From an uncultured Pseudomonadales bacterium (GTDB lineage: Bacteria > Pseudomonadota > Gammaproteobacteria > Pseudomonadales > Azotimanducaceae): a DNA stretch of 64,000 nucleotides. The stretch is from contig CATOTI010000002.1 of the NCBI GenBank assembly GCA_951813295.1, positions 4,288,522 through 4,352,521 on the forward strand, written 5' to 3'. This document shows positions 44,963 to 54,479 of the stretch, in pieces. Position 1 is the stretch's first letter. Each line of letters opens with the position of its first letter. The notes under the pieces are model-generated. The model was not told where the DNA came from and made no database searches. It saw only the letters and a program-made list of their open reading frames with translations. The position numbers and the translations under genes are program-made.

Positions 44963-45243
44963 GCGCGAGATTGCGCGACTTTGCTTGGGATTGCGCGGGT
45001 ACTCTTGCAAGAAGCGCCTATTGCGGAGACGTGTTTGCTGAGGACTGCGTGCACCGCCACGCAGTCGTCTTCTGGTAGAGCAGGACCTTGTTTTCTGTTG
45101 ATGATGCCCGCAGAGCCTTTGTTTCTGCGGGTTTGTGGGCCTTAGACTTCGGGCGACCGGATTGCGGAGACCACCTGGTCTAGAGAAAATGGGGCAGATC
45201 TGGCGATCGTCTCTCGCCGCCGTTCAGGTGGTCTACTTCGCGC
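44963..45243 (+). repeat. Structured dispersed repeat, copy C
   Basis: About 280 bp. All three hairpins are intact: GACTGCGTG/CACGCAGTC, CCCGCAGA/TCTGCGGG, and GACCACCTG/CAGGTGGTC. The frame that is open in copies A and D has a TAG here, arguing that the repeat is not a gene. It lies 100 bp upstream of the TerB_N gene. Confidence 0.8.
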
Positions 45244-45343
45244 TTTTATTGCGCATCACAAACCCACGCACGGCACCCGCTAGGCGCTAACGCTTTTCCT
45301 CGCGTATCGCAGTTGTGCTTGCCGCCGCCGGAAGGGGTCCGCT

Positions 45344-46880
45344 TTGAAGTTCGTTCGAATTGTATTGATGTACGTCCTCTCCTTCATTGTGGCGCTGATC
45401 ATTGGCGGCATGTTTCTAGAGCAGCTAGGCGCTGGGGTCTTTGCACTATTCGCCTTCATCACGCCGGGACTAATCATTTGGTGGTACGAGAGGTGGCACG
45501 CCCGCCGTCTGGCCGCGAAAAAGGGAACGACGACAAATCCTGTCGAACAAGGAAGATTCCCAATCGCCCCGATAGCCACCAGTGATGGCACATCCCGCGC
45601 TCGCGCAGAGTTTGCGCAACACACTGCCTCCCAAAAACCAGGCATCAATCCAGTCAGACAAGCCGCCCAGCCACAAGGAGAATCGAACTATGGAGAGCCC
45701 GCGCCCTCGCTTGAGCCGCGCTACACGCCACAGAAGCAAGGCAATGCGGCGCTCATCAGAAAGACTCGCGAAGCTGGCCCACAACTAGCCGTTCTGGAAG
45801 AGAAGGGTCTGCTGGTTGGCGGCGGGACCGTGGTGGACGCAGCTATTGCTGCGCAAATAGAGGCTGAGAAAATGGCTCCGGCTCGTGCATCGGAATTTCA
45901 GCATCCGATCGCGCACTCACGAGCCGTCACTCGCGCCCTGCAAGCCACTCCGAAACCGGGAAAATCCGACCAGCATCAGGGATGGGTCCCCAAGGGTCAG
46001 GCGGTCGCTGTCCGTGGCCGCGATATCGCCGGGATGGTCTATGTCGGCACGCCCCCCATGATGGACCGATACGGCCACGGCGAGAAATGCCGGGCTTACA
46101 TCGATCCGACCCTTTCGGCAGCGCGGGAAGGGAATGACAAAGCTGGGGCCGGGATGACCTATCGGCCTGGGTACTCCAGCATTCCGCCAGAATGCCGCGC
46201 CACCTATCTGGACTGGCTCGCGGGAGGTGCAACGGACGGATCGTACAATCCAGGCTACATGTTCCTCTATTTCTATGGGTTGGAGCAGCGGTTCTTCGTC
46301 GATGATCCGACTACTGACGAAAAACGCGACTTGCTGCTTGAGGCCTGCCGGTTGGCACAGCTCTATGCCGACAACCACTCGGCGCAACGCTATCTGGGGG
46401 AATTTATCGAATTTGCCATAGTCTCGACCACCGAGGTCGATTCGCTCGCACCCATATTCGACAATCCCGGCTGGGAAATTCCATTCTCGTTGAAGCTCGC
46501 CATCGGAGCACGGCTCGAGAAAGGCGAGAACCTCTGTGCCGACTGGGTGCTGAGTTGGCTCCTCTGCCACTCCGAGAAGAACCTGCGGACATCGGCGAGG
46601 CGATGCCGCGACGAGTTCATGGCGCTGTTCCGCCTTCGCTTTGAATTGAGGTTCCCGCGAGGGCTAAAAGTCAACAAGCCGAAAAAACTCCTCCAAGCCA
46701 ATTATCAGGCCGCTTCGCGTGAGTTCAATGGGATGGTGAATCCTACCCTGAATGGCAAACCAGTCCCGGACATCTCTAGCCTTCGCAAACCGATCAAGTT
46801 AGCGCAGGAAATCGCTGATGAGGCGATGAACGATCTCGAAAAGTTCAGTCGATATCTCGGGCGCAACCCGGACGGACGTG
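45344..46880 (+). CDS. Membrane-anchored TerB_N domain protein (first part, frameshifted)
   Basis: A TTG at 45344 follows GGAAGGGG at good spacing. Two N-terminal membrane helices (IVLMYVLSFIVALIIGGMFLE, VFALFAFITPGLIIWWY) and a low-complexity linker precede the TerB_N domain: VRGRDIAGMVYVGTP, YRPGYSSIPPECRATYLDWLAGG, and NPGYMFLYFYGLEQRFFVDD. Around residue 510 (GRNPDGR) the frame is lost. The continuation VEAHALLPPELREMF is in another frame at 46878. Intact homologues carry TerB_N, TerB and TerB_C in one chain. Defence or stress roles are suspected for the family. Confidence 0.78.
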
Positions 46881-48041
46881 GAAGCGCACGCGCTCTTGCC
46901 GCCAGAGTTACGGGAAATGTTTCCCTCAGAGGAACTCGAGCAAATCAAGGTCTGGGCAACCGGCATCGTTCAGTGCGGTGGACTTGTCCCGGTTGGCGAT
47001 GTCATTCAACGCCTTGAGGGGGGAGCGTGCCCTGAAAAGCTTGGAAAACGACGGCTGACCGGGGCGGCGGATGCGTTGGCGCGTGTCGGCTTCGGCATGG
47101 CACCTGATCCCCGCTTTGGCTTGCGGTCCCCTAAGCTTGATGAGCCGGTGGTGCTTTTCGATCTGAGCGGACCCGTTGAGCAGTTGGAGGCGGTTTCTAC
47201 TCAGTACAAGGCATCGCTCATGGAACTCGCATTGGCTTCGTTCGTCGCCCACTCGGACGGTGTCATAACTGATCGTGAAAAGACGAACCTTGATGATCAA
47301 GCTCTCTCCGTTGACCGCCTGACCGACCAAGAGCAGCGACGTCTCCGCGCAAATCTTGCGTGGTTTATGGCTGTACCACCCGACATGACACTTTTGCGAC
47401 GGAAGCTGAAGGAGTCCGGTGCGGAGCGACAGTCCGCTATCCGTGCGGCGTTGGTCGCCGCAGCCCATGCCGACGGCATCGTAAAACCTGAGGAGGTCGC
47501 GGAGATTGAGAAAGTCTACCGCGCCTTGGGGCTAGACCCCAAGCTCGTCTACTCGGATCTGCATGCGGGTGAAATAGCCGATGCCCCCTTGCGTGTTCGC
47601 GAGGCCCGGCCCGGCATGCCGGGAGAGGCCATTCCCGACGAGCCGTCGCCGCAGGGCAAGAAGCTGGACGCCGCTCGCATTGCCAGCATCCGGCAAGACA
47701 CGGATCGCGTGTCGGCGGTTCTGGCCGACATCTTCTCGGTGGACGCGGATGAGGAAGAAGGTGCGGACCACGGGTCTCCCTCGACGCTTGACGGGCTTGA
47801 CGAAAAACACTCCGCCCTCGTTCGAGAAATCATTATCCGGCAGCACTGGTCGGAGGATGAGGTCGCTGACCTGGCGGTACGCCACGGGCTAATGTTGGCG
47901 GGAGCACTGGAAACGGTGAACGAATGGTCTTTTGGGGTCTACGACGAGGTCTTGCTCGAAGAATATGAAGGCTACGACGTGTCCCCGGAGATTGTCGACG
48001 CTCTGGCGGACGAGTTCGAGAAGGAGAATCAAAATGTCTAG
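46878..48041 (+). CDS. TerB/TerB_C domain protein (second part of the frameshifted gene)
   Basis: 387 residues starting at a GTG that is really the frameshift point. TerB-like acidic metal-binding motifs are visible: SFVAHSDGVITDREKTNLDDQ and VAAAHADGIVKPEEVAEIEKVYRALGLDP. The end (SALVREIIIRQHWSEDEVADLAVRHGLMLAGALETVNEWSFGVYDEVLLEEYEGYDVSPEIVDAL) is the TerB_C module. It overlaps the downstream ATPase start by 8 bp. It may be a broken gene, a programmed frameshift, or a sequencing error. Confidence 0.75.
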   Translation: MEAHALLPPELREMFPSEELEQIKVWATGIVQCGGLVPVGDVIQRLEGGACPEKLGKRRLTGAADALARVGFGMAPDPRFGLRSPKLDEPVVLFDLSGPVEQLEAVSTQYKASLMELALASFVAHSDGVITDREKTNLDDQALSVDRLTDQEQRRLRANLAWFMAVPPDMTLLRRKLKESGAERQSAIRAALVAAAHADGIVKPEEVAEIEKVYRALGLDPKLVYSDLHAGEIADAPLRVREARPGMPGEAIPDEPSPQGKKLDAARIASIRQDTDRVSAVLADIFSVDADEEEGADHGSPSTLDGLDEKHSALVREIIIRQHWSEDEVADLAVRHGLMLAGALETVNEWSFGVYDEVLLEEYEGYDVSPEIVDALADEFEKENQNV

Positions 48042-48456
48042 GCTGAAGCCGCGGGAGCGGGATGCAGTCGTTCAGGCCCTGCGCGCCGGTGTCGTGCCGA
48101 AGCTTGGTCTTCGGCACATTCAGGTCGGACGAGTTCGCGAGATCGAGGAACTCGTGAAGGACATTGGCCGGATAGCCGACGGGGGCGCCGCTATTCGCTT
48201 CATTATCGGCGAGTATGGTTCGGGCAAAACATTTTTCATGAACCTGGTCCGTCTGATCGCTCTGGAGAAGGGAATGGTGGTGATGTTTGCCGATCTCGCT
48301 CCGGATCGGCGGATCCACGCGACCAGTGGGCAAGCTCGCGGCCTCTATGCGGAGATGGCGCGCAATTTTTCCACACGAACGAAACCCGATGGTGGCGCGA
48401 TGGCCAGCGTGGTTGAGCGGTTCGTGTCCCAGGCGCATCGGGAAGCTGATGCCGTC
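48034..48456 (+). pseudogene. DUF2791/BrxD-like ATPase, N-terminal part only
   Basis: The ATG at 48034 overlaps the TerB_C stop. The N-terminus LKPRERDAVVQALRAGVVPKLGLRHIQVGRVREIEEL, followed by the Walker A region AAIRFIIGEYGSGKTFFMNLVRLIAL and MVVMFADLAPDRRIHATSGQARGLYAEM, is typical of DUF2791 P-loop proteins such as BrxD. After about residue 140 (FVSQAHREADAV) it fuses to an ABC transporter fragment. The other two thirds of the ATPase, and the Lhr-like helicase that usually follows, are gone. Confidence 0.75.
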
Positions 48457-48770
48457 CGGCGATACGCTCTCGGTCGGACAACAACAACGTCTCTGCATCG
48501 CTCGCGGACTGATCCGCAAGACACCGATTCTCGTCCTCGACGAGCCGACCGCGGCACTCGATCCAGAAACCGAAAACGCCCTCGTGACGGCGCTCAGGAG
48601 TCCGGGTGACGCGCGCCTGGTCGTGATCATTGCGCATCGGTTGTCGACGATACGTCGCGCCGATCGCATCATTTTTCTCGCCGATGGCGAGATTCGTGAT
48701 GTCGGGAGTCACGATGAACTGATGGCGAGCGACACGGGTTATCGGCGCTACGTGGAACTACAGTCCGGGT
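48457..48770 (+). pseudogene. ABC exporter ATP-binding domain, C-terminal remnant
   Basis: Reads DTLSVGQQQRLCIARGLIRKTPILVLDEPTAALDPETENALVTAL (signature and Walker B) and VVIIAHRLSTIRRADRIIFLADGEIRDVGSHDELMASD (H-loop). Walker A and the membrane domain are absent. It ends in the reversed dispersed repeat copy E. Confidence 0.85.
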
Positions 48771-48913
48771 GCACGCAGTCCCCAACAAACACGTCTCTGC
48801 AATAGAAACGCTGCAAAATACCCGCGCAATCTCGCGCAAAGCCGCGCAATCTTGAGCAGATTCAGCAGGCGCACCAGGGCAAAATGCCATAAGACATCGC
48901 CATAACTGGCGGG
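48768..48913 (-). repeat. Structured dispersed repeat, copy E (partial, reversed)
   Basis: Reverse-oriented 5' part of the repeat: on the minus strand it runs from the GCCAG...ATGGCATTTTGCCCTGGTGCG stretch through the GCGCGAGATTGCGCGG motifs to TTTGTTGGGGACTGCGTGCA, stopping inside hairpin 1. Confidence 0.75.
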
Positions 48914-49087
48914 CAAGGCTCAGCTTCTTCTTGATCCCGAACAGCTTCTCCTCTAGTGATCGGGACGATAGATTTGGATTTCGATGGCTCGATCGAGAGG
49001 ACTACCATGCAAGCCAAGGTAGTCCACGGTCAGCCAAGAGAAGAACACTTCCGACTTGCATACACATAGCGTTTACCCTGTGTGTCC

Positions 49088-49282
49088 ATGAAGAGCGCAG
49101 ACATCATCAAGCAACTCCAAGCCGATGGCTGGGTTCTACACCACGTCCGCGGTTCGCATCAGCAGTTCAAACACCCGACGAAGCCGGGCAAAGTCACTGT
49201 CCCTCACCCGAAGCGGGACTTGCCGATCGGGACCGTAAAATCGATCGAGCGCCAAGCCGGGTTGTCGCTCATCAGGAGATAG
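49088..49282 (+). CDS. hicA: HicA mRNA interferase toxin
   Basis: The ATG at 49088 gives 64 residues (a GTG at 49082 is possible). The double-stranded-RNA-binding-like fold shows KSADIIKQLQADGWVLHHVRGSHQQFKHPTKPGKVTVPHPKRDLPIGTVKSIERQAGL, including the active-site His in RGSHQQF. It cleaves mRNA. Followed after 3 bp by hicB. Confidence 0.94.
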   Translation: MKSADIIKQLQADGWVLHHVRGSHQQFKHPTKPGKVTVPHPKRDLPIGTVKSIERQAGLSLIRR

Positions 49283-49285
49283 AAG

Positions 49286-49684
49286 ATGGCCGTCTACACA
49301 GTGCTCGTTCGTAAAGATCCTGATTCGGATTTCGGCGTCGAAGTGCCGGACCTTCCCGGTTGCTTCTCGGCCGGGGAAACGCTGTCGGAAGCGTTGATCG
49401 AAGTGCATGAAGCGATCTATGGCCACATTGAGGGAATGGCCAAACACGGTGAGCTTCCGCCGGCACCCTCTGAGCTTTCAGAAGAAGATACGACCGATGC
49501 AATCATCGCGGCGGTCGAGATCGACCTCTCGAAGGTCTCTATCGAGACCGAACGCGTGAACGTCACCTTACCGCGCTGGTTGATCTCAGCCATCGACGCG
49601 AGTGAGCCGAACCGATCGGCGTTCTTGGCCGAAAGCGCGGCCGCGGCGCTTCAGGAGAAGCATCGAAACTCGGGCTCTAGCTAG
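49286..49684 (+). CDS. hicB: HicB antitoxin
   Basis: A 132-residue protein. The N-terminal partial RNase H-like fold that blocks HicA is YTVLVRKDPDSDFGVEVPDLPGCFSAGETLSEALIEVHEAIYGHIEGM. The C-terminal ribbon-helix-helix (VNVTLPRWLISAIDASEPNRSAFLAESAAAAL) binds the operator. It is coupled to hicA. Confidence 0.93.
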   Translation: MAVYTVLVRKDPDSDFGVEVPDLPGCFSAGETLSEALIEVHEAIYGHIEGMAKHGELPPAPSELSEEDTTDAIIAAVEIDLSKVSIETERVNVTLPRWLISAIDASEPNRSAFLAESAAAALQEKHRNSGSS

Positions 49685-49699
49685 ATGAGGGCTTACCAA

Positions 49700-49806
49700 G
49701 GGCGTACGCGCCAGCGCTCTACAAGGCCAAGCGCGTGGCCGTCTTCGAGCACGTTTACGAGCAATACCCCGAGCGCGGTGCCAGTGTGTATGCAGAGCTG
49801 CTGTGA
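49700..49806 (+). pseudogene. Possible HsdR C-terminal remnant
   Basis: Reads ALYKAKRVAVFEHVYEQYPERGASVYAELL followed by a stop, which resembles the last residues of type I restriction R subunits. Only about 35 codons survive, so the call is tentative. An HsdM scrap exists at 15.8-16.0 kb. Confidence 0.35.
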
Positions 49807-49929
49807 TGACCGGCCGACGCGTTCAGCCATCCGTGCAAGCACGGACGGAAAATCGGCGATTCATTGCCGTCGCTGTCACCCAAGCTATGCAGGGCTCGAT
49901 TGAGCTCAACCTTGAGCCATCAAGAAGCG

Positions 49930-50376
49930 ACCGATACCAGAACCCCGATAGAATCCATGAAAGACTGGCATCGTCGAAAAACCTGCAACCGCCGGCGCAT
50001 CTTCGCCTTCGTGAAGTTCTTATCGCGGGTATTCACCGCCTTGAACTTGCTGCCGTCGACGGCCACGAACGCGTCGGCAAAAGAGATCGAGCTTCCGACA
50101 AAGCACGACGAACTCTCGGCAGACGAGCCGGATTGCTTCGCCGTTGTCTTTGCGGAAGTCGGCAATCGTTTTGAAGTCCGGTGCCAGCCGACCCGTCAGC
50201 CACATGAGTTCGACGTTGCGCTGCGCCTCCCGCTCCAATCGACGACTCGACTGGATACGGTTCAGGTAGCCATAAACGTATATCTTCAGCAGCGTCGCTG
50301 GGTGATAGCCAGGGCGGCCTTTGCGAGGTGATGAAGATGTGATTGGCCAAGATGGCCGAGAGGCGCCGTACTTCAA
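49930..50376 (-). pseudogene. IS1182-family transposase remnant
   Basis: Minus-strand KGRPGYHPATLLKIYVYGYLNRIQSSRRLEREAQRNVELMWLTGRLAPDFKTIADFRKDNGEAIRLVCREFVVLCRKLDLF, then after a frameshift ADAFVAVDGSKFKAVNTRDKNFTKAKMRRRL, is the N-terminal half of an IS1182 DDE transposase. The catalytic C-terminal part is missing. Confidence 0.82.
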
Positions 50377-51065
50377 ACCGGAATTCTCGATCGATCTCCT
50401 GCTTGCCGAGGATTATCTCTCGTCGTGCCTCGCCATGACGCCCGCGTTAGCGAATCATCTGCCGAGGGAACACGTCGAAGATTTCGCAAGCCTCGCGCTA
50501 CACCTGGTGGAACGGGCTGAGCGGATTGATCACATCCCTCGGTGCGTGAGTCATCGTGTTGTCGATCGATGTGAGCGTGGGTGCCGGTATTTCTCGCGGT
50601 TTGTCGAACGTCGCTACCCAGGGGCGGTGGTCGATGCAGCGACCCGTTCGGTGACCTTCGCGCCAACGCCGCCGAGTATTTCGGTCGTGATTCCCACGCG
50701 TGACAGACTCGACCTTTTGAAGCCTTGTGTCGAAGGCATCTTCGCGAGTAACCACGTTGATCCTGAGGTCATCGTGCTCGACAACGGCTCCGTGGAGTCG
50801 GAGACGCTCGAATGGGCTTGCGGACGTAGACGCCGACGACGCGCGAATTCAGGTTGTCCGAGCGCCTGGAGAGTTCAACTGGAGCGCATCGAACAACCGC
50901 GGTATCGATGTCTCGACGGGCGACGTGTTCGTGTTCTTGAACAATGACATTTTGCCGAGATCGACCAATTGGCTCGCGAAGCTTGCCGATGTCGCCGTGC
51001 GAGCAGATGTCGGCATCGTCGGGACGTTGTTGGTCTATCCGGACGAGACCATCCAACACGCTGGT
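50377..51065 (+). pseudogene. Family 2 glycosyltransferase remnant
   Basis: The frame carries SISVVIPTRDRLDLLKPCVEGIFASNHVDPEVIVLDNGSVESETLEW, the GT-A nucleotide-binding start. After a frameshift near 50815 comes RIQVVRAPGEFNWSASNNRGIDVSTGDVFVFLNNDILPRSTNWLAKLADVAVRADVGIVGTLLVYPDETIQHAGV with the DXD-like NND. The rest is lost. It belonged to a surface polysaccharide enzyme. Confidence 0.75.
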
Positions 51066-51261
51066 GTCGGCCCTCGGTGCGGACGTCGTTCGTCCGGAAC
51101 CGCCGACGGGCGATCCGCTGCGCGAGCGTGGCCCCAGATTCTCCGAGCCGAAGGACGCGAAAGGCGCGGACGGCGTATCCCTCTGGCACGCGTATTACGC
51201 ATCCAACCGCCGCCGTTTTGTGTCGCTCGACGCGACAACCGATGCGGGCGTCCGGCAACTC

Positions 51262-51318
51262 CTGGTCGGGATTGCTCGGCTTTGCTCGGGTATTTTGCAT
51301 AGACGTGTTTGCAGGCAG
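51262..51318 (+). repeat. Scrap of the structured dispersed repeat, copy G
   Basis: Contains only the tandem motif region (GGGATTGCTCGGCTTTGCTC) and the start of the next segment (AGACGTGTTTGC). Confidence 0.55.
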
Positions 51319-51319
51319 T

Positions 51320-51470
51320 AATGCATGACGCGATGAATTCGATAGCCGCCTGGGGGTGTCTTCGATTCGCCACTACACCGACGTTGGTGTCGATCACCAC
51401 CGCTATCACGCCACTCCTGCCTTCTTGCGACGGAGGATGGCCTTCTGTGTCTCGGCGAACGCATGGGGAC
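51320..51470 (-). pseudogene. PIN-domain toxin and antitoxin remnant
   Basis: On the minus strand an antitoxin tail (HAFAETQKAILRRKKAGVA, stop) is followed at 51409 by an overlapping GTG start IAVVIDTNVGVVANRRHPQAAIEFIASCITA, the first acidic strand of a PIN-domain toxin. Everything after about 30 residues is replaced by repeat copy G. Confidence 0.6.
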
Positions 51471-51529
51471 GACCCGCGTGGAATCATGACGACGCGCGCG
51501 GCACGGGACACATTAACCCATTCGCGCCG

Positions 51530-52473
51530 CGGCCCTACTCCTCCAACAACGACCGCGTAAATGCGATACGAATCGGCCCGGGTGGTGATCGGCAGGAAGT
51601 CGGACTCAGCCTCGGCGAGATCTTGCAATTCTTCCTGCAATTCCTCAATGCTGGCGCTCCTGGTGGCCCGACCGGACAGGTTTGTACCGTACTCGGCCTT
51701 GATCTCGGCGCTTGAATCCTCCTCGCCCTCAAACAACTCCTTTGCCGTCTCGCGCCAGGCGCCGAAGTGGTATTCATCGAACACCACGAGGTCCCAATTT
51801 ACCGTGTGCAACCATTCGTTCCTGGCCTTGATGTTTCCCGCCTTGTCGCGCCCGAGCAGATCCTGGAAGGAGCCGAAATAGACCACAGGCTTGTTTCGGT
51901 CGATCTGAGAGGGGTCGCCACCGGAAGATTTCGACAGGTACTGCCAGCCGTTGAAGTCGGTGTGGGATTCAAGGTCCGTCTGCCAGGCATCCTCGACGGC
52001 GGGCTTGAAGGTCACCACCAGAATCGAAGTCACGCCGTAACGCACGTACCTCGCCGCGGGCATCCTCGACGGCGGGCTTGAAGGTCACCACCAGTACCCG
52101 TTTGGTGCCCAGTTTCCCGGCAAGCTGATAGGCGGTAAACGTCTTGCCGAAGCGCATCTTCGCGTTCCACAGGAAGCGCGGCACGGCGTGCGTGTCTTCC
52201 GCCCAGCGCGAGAGGTAGTAAGCGTGGGTCAACTTCACCGCTTCAGCCTGTTCCCGGCGCATTGGGAAGGTCTCATGATGCGTTCCCGTAAACGGCTGAC
52301 CGGTGCGCAGTTCGGTGAGCACGGTACGCACATCGGCGACCGAGCACCGCATCCATTCCCCTTCGGAGTTCTCGAAACCTTTCTTGACAAGGGCGGCGCG
52401 CACCTCGTGATCAGTAAAGATGCCGCCGTTGTCGCGCTCGGCGGCCTCAATCAGTTCGATGGTGTTCGCCATC
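51530..52473 (-). pseudogene. DEAD-type restriction helicase remnant (GIY-YIG/ResIII-like)
   Basis: Minus-strand ANTIELIEAAERDNGGIFTDHEVRAALVKKGF, then MRREQAEAVKLTHAYYLSRWAEDTHAVPRFLWNAKMRFGKTFTAYQLAGKLGTKRVLVVTFKPAVEDAW (Walker A-like) and NWDLVVFDEYHFGAWRETAKELFEGEED (Walker B), is the ResIII helicase of large restriction-like proteins. A 73-bp partial duplication breaks the frame near 52020-52090, and both ends are missing. Confidence 0.75.
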
Positions 52474-52950
52474 CGCGCTTCGGCTACCGCCGTATCCGGG
52501 TGCTCATGGGACGGGAGGGCTATCGTATGAGCTTCGATCGAGCGTATCGCTTGTGGCGCAAAGCCGCGCTGCCAGTGCCGAAGAAGCGCCCCAGGCGGCG
52601 TTTGGCATCGCAACCGAGGCCTCGGCCGGCGACACGAGCCAACGACCTCTGGGCGATCGACTTCGTGTTCGATCGTTGTGCCAATGGTCAGGTACTCAAG
52701 TGCCTGACGGTGGTGGATGAGTTCACCCATGCGTGTCTGTCGATCCATGTCGCCGGGCGACTGCGATCACGCCAAGTCATTGCCGAGCTCACGCGGCTGA
52801 TGAGCCGGCATGGTGCACCGCGTGCCATTCGCTCCGATCACGGTCCGGAGTTCGTTGCCGCCGCCGTTCGTCGGTGGTTGCGCCAGGAGGCCATCGATAC
52901 GGCCTTCACCGAGCCCGGCAAACCCTGGCAGAACGGGCATCAACGAGAGC
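52474..52950 (+). pseudogene. IS3-family OrfB fragment (a different IS3 subgroup)
   Basis: Plus-strand YRRIRVLMGREGYRMSFDRAYRLWRKAALPVPKKRPRRR, NDLWAIDFVFDRCANGQVLKCLTVVDEFTHACLSI (first Asp), and HGAPRAIRSDHGPEFVAAAVRRWLRQ (second Asp), up to EPGKPWQNG. The Glu-containing end is replaced by the terminator region of the neighbouring gene. It differs from the IS3 elements at 5.5 and 35.3 kb. Confidence 0.82.
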
Positions 52951-52980
52951 TTCAACGGCAAGGATTTCGAAAAACGGAAA

Positions 52981-52999
52981 GGGGCCCAAACGGGGCCCC
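52981..52999 (-). terminator. Rho-independent terminator of the exported-protein gene
   Basis: GGGGCCC and GGGCCCC form a 7-bp GC stem, 38 bp past the stop at 53037. On the minus strand it is followed by a T-rich run (TTTCCGTTTTTC). Confidence 0.75.
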
Positions 53000-53036
53000 T
53001 TCTCAAGACAACTCCGAGACTAGTGTTGCGTACCGA

Positions 53037-54479
53037 CTAGTTTGCGGTGTACTCCACCGTATCCGTGGCACCATCCCCGAGAAGGTTCACCTGCTGCGTC
53101 GCCACGTCGATCGAGCCGGCTTTGGCGACAATGGATAGGGTTCCAGCGGTTCGCGTCCGGTCGCCCGAGAGAGAGACGATGTCCTCAACCAATAATACCT
53201 TCGTCTTTTTGGCATCAATCATCATATCTTCGGCAGTAAGCTTGCTGGTTGCCATCGTGCCTTCCTCCGGCGTAAACGTCATGCTTGCAATTTCCACCGG
53301 CGTGGCATTCCGATTCACAATGATGATCCGTTGACGATAGCCCTCGAACGTCGTGAGGTATGGGAGTTGAACCACGACACCATTGCGATCGATTGCCCCC
53401 AAATCACCTGATCTTCCCCTCAGGGGTGTTACGCCTGCAGCCGCCACAGCAACACCATTGAATGTTGCAGAATAGCTCGACGCTTCGGCTTGTGTATCGC
53501 CAACTGACGTAAGGCAGACCGAGTAGGTGTGCTGACCATCCGCGGCGAGGTCATTCGCAATGTCAACCTCAAAACTGGCAAGTTCGGCCGCGACCGATGT
53601 CGCGTCAATCACGCCATCAGCCCCCGCGCAACCATCAGCGTCCAGCTGCACAGCAGCCTTTGAATAGGCGTTTTTGGTCGCATCACGCGGGTCGACGACA
53701 TCGAAGGCGAGGCTATAGTCGCCAGCGACCTCGATCACACTTTTGGCGGAGTAGTTGGCTGAACCGCGAGTCCCGTCGCTGAACGTGCGAGCGCCGGAAT
53801 TCGCGAAACCGATGGTCCCTACCGAGACCTTTTTCGCGCCGCCGACAAACACCTTGAAGTCCTCTTCGACGTCAGCCGTCACCGTATCGCCCTGAGTGAA
53901 CTTGATTTTGATACCAGGTTCGAACTTGACGGCAACACCGTTCTTTTCGACAACCGGGCCGACGCCGTTCCGGGCACCGCTCAGGCTCTCGTACAGACCG
54001 TAAGCCACCTCCACTTCGTTCTGATCATCCACCTCGATACCGACATTGTCGATCAGAAAGTTCAGTATCGCGTCTTGCTTGATCCCGCCAGTCTCGACGG
54101 TAGACGCAAACACGACCCACGAGTCGCCCTTCCGACCATTCAGCGCCACAACGGTGTTGACCAGTTGGGGCCTGTCCGACGCATGGACGAAGTCGAACTC
54201 GTCCAACGCGGCGGCGAATTTGCCATTGAAGACTTCCAAACGAGCGTAGATCTTTTCGTTCTGTGAAAACCCAGCACCAATCTTGGTGCTGACTCTCAAG
54301 TCGCCTAAAACGTCGGTGACCGTTTTGCCAAGCCCAATGTCTAGTTCCGACTGGATCAAAACGGTTCCAGCCGGTTCTGCAGCGGCCGCATCTAAGTTGA
54401 TCTCGGCGCTAGCGTCGACGGTCAACATGGAGGCTGTCGCTCCCAGCAGCAAGGCTAGTTTCTGCCTAGTTCCTAACAC
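53037..54479 (-). CDS. Large exported acidic protein of unknown function
   Basis: 480 residues with a signal peptide (RQKLALLLGATASMLTVDASAEIN) and no further membrane segment. The mature protein is acidic, rich in Val/Ala/Asp, and has strand-forming segments (YARLEVFNGKF, WVVFASTVETGG, YLTTFEGYRQRIIIVNRNATPVEIASMTF), suggesting a beta-rich surface or periplasmic protein. Two cysteines (DGCAGADG, YSVCLTS) could pair. It has its own terminator. No family recognised. It seems intact and well codon-adapted. Confidence 0.75.
   Translation of the reverse strand: MLGTRQKLALLLGATASMLTVDASAEINLDAAAAEPAGTVLIQSELDIGLGKTVTDVLGDLRVSTKIGAGFSQNEKIYARLEVFNGKFAAALDEFDFVHASDRPQLVNTVVALNGRKGDSWVVFASTVETGGIKQDAILNFLIDNVGIEVDDQNEVEVAYGLYESLSGARNGVGPVVEKNGVAVKFEPGIKIKFTQGDTVTADVEEDFKVFVGGAKKVSVGTIGFANSGARTFSDGTRGSANYSAKSVIEVAGDYSLAFDVVDPRDATKNAYSKAAVQLDADGCAGADGVIDATSVAAELASFEVDIANDLAADGQHTYSVCLTSVGDTQAEASSYSATFNGVAVAAAGVTPLRGRSGDLGAIDRNGVVVQLPYLTTFEGYRQRIIIVNRNATPVEIASMTFTPEEGTMATSKLTAEDMMIDAKKTKVLLVEDIVSLSGDRTRTAGTLSIVAKAGSIDVATQQVNLLGDGATDTVEYTAN

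Noticed and set aside
45060..45090. tRNA-like D-arm text (TGGTAGAGCAGG) in the dispersed repeats
   Set aside because: No acceptor stem, anticodon arm or T-arm (GGTTCGAATCC-like) can be drawn around it in any copy.
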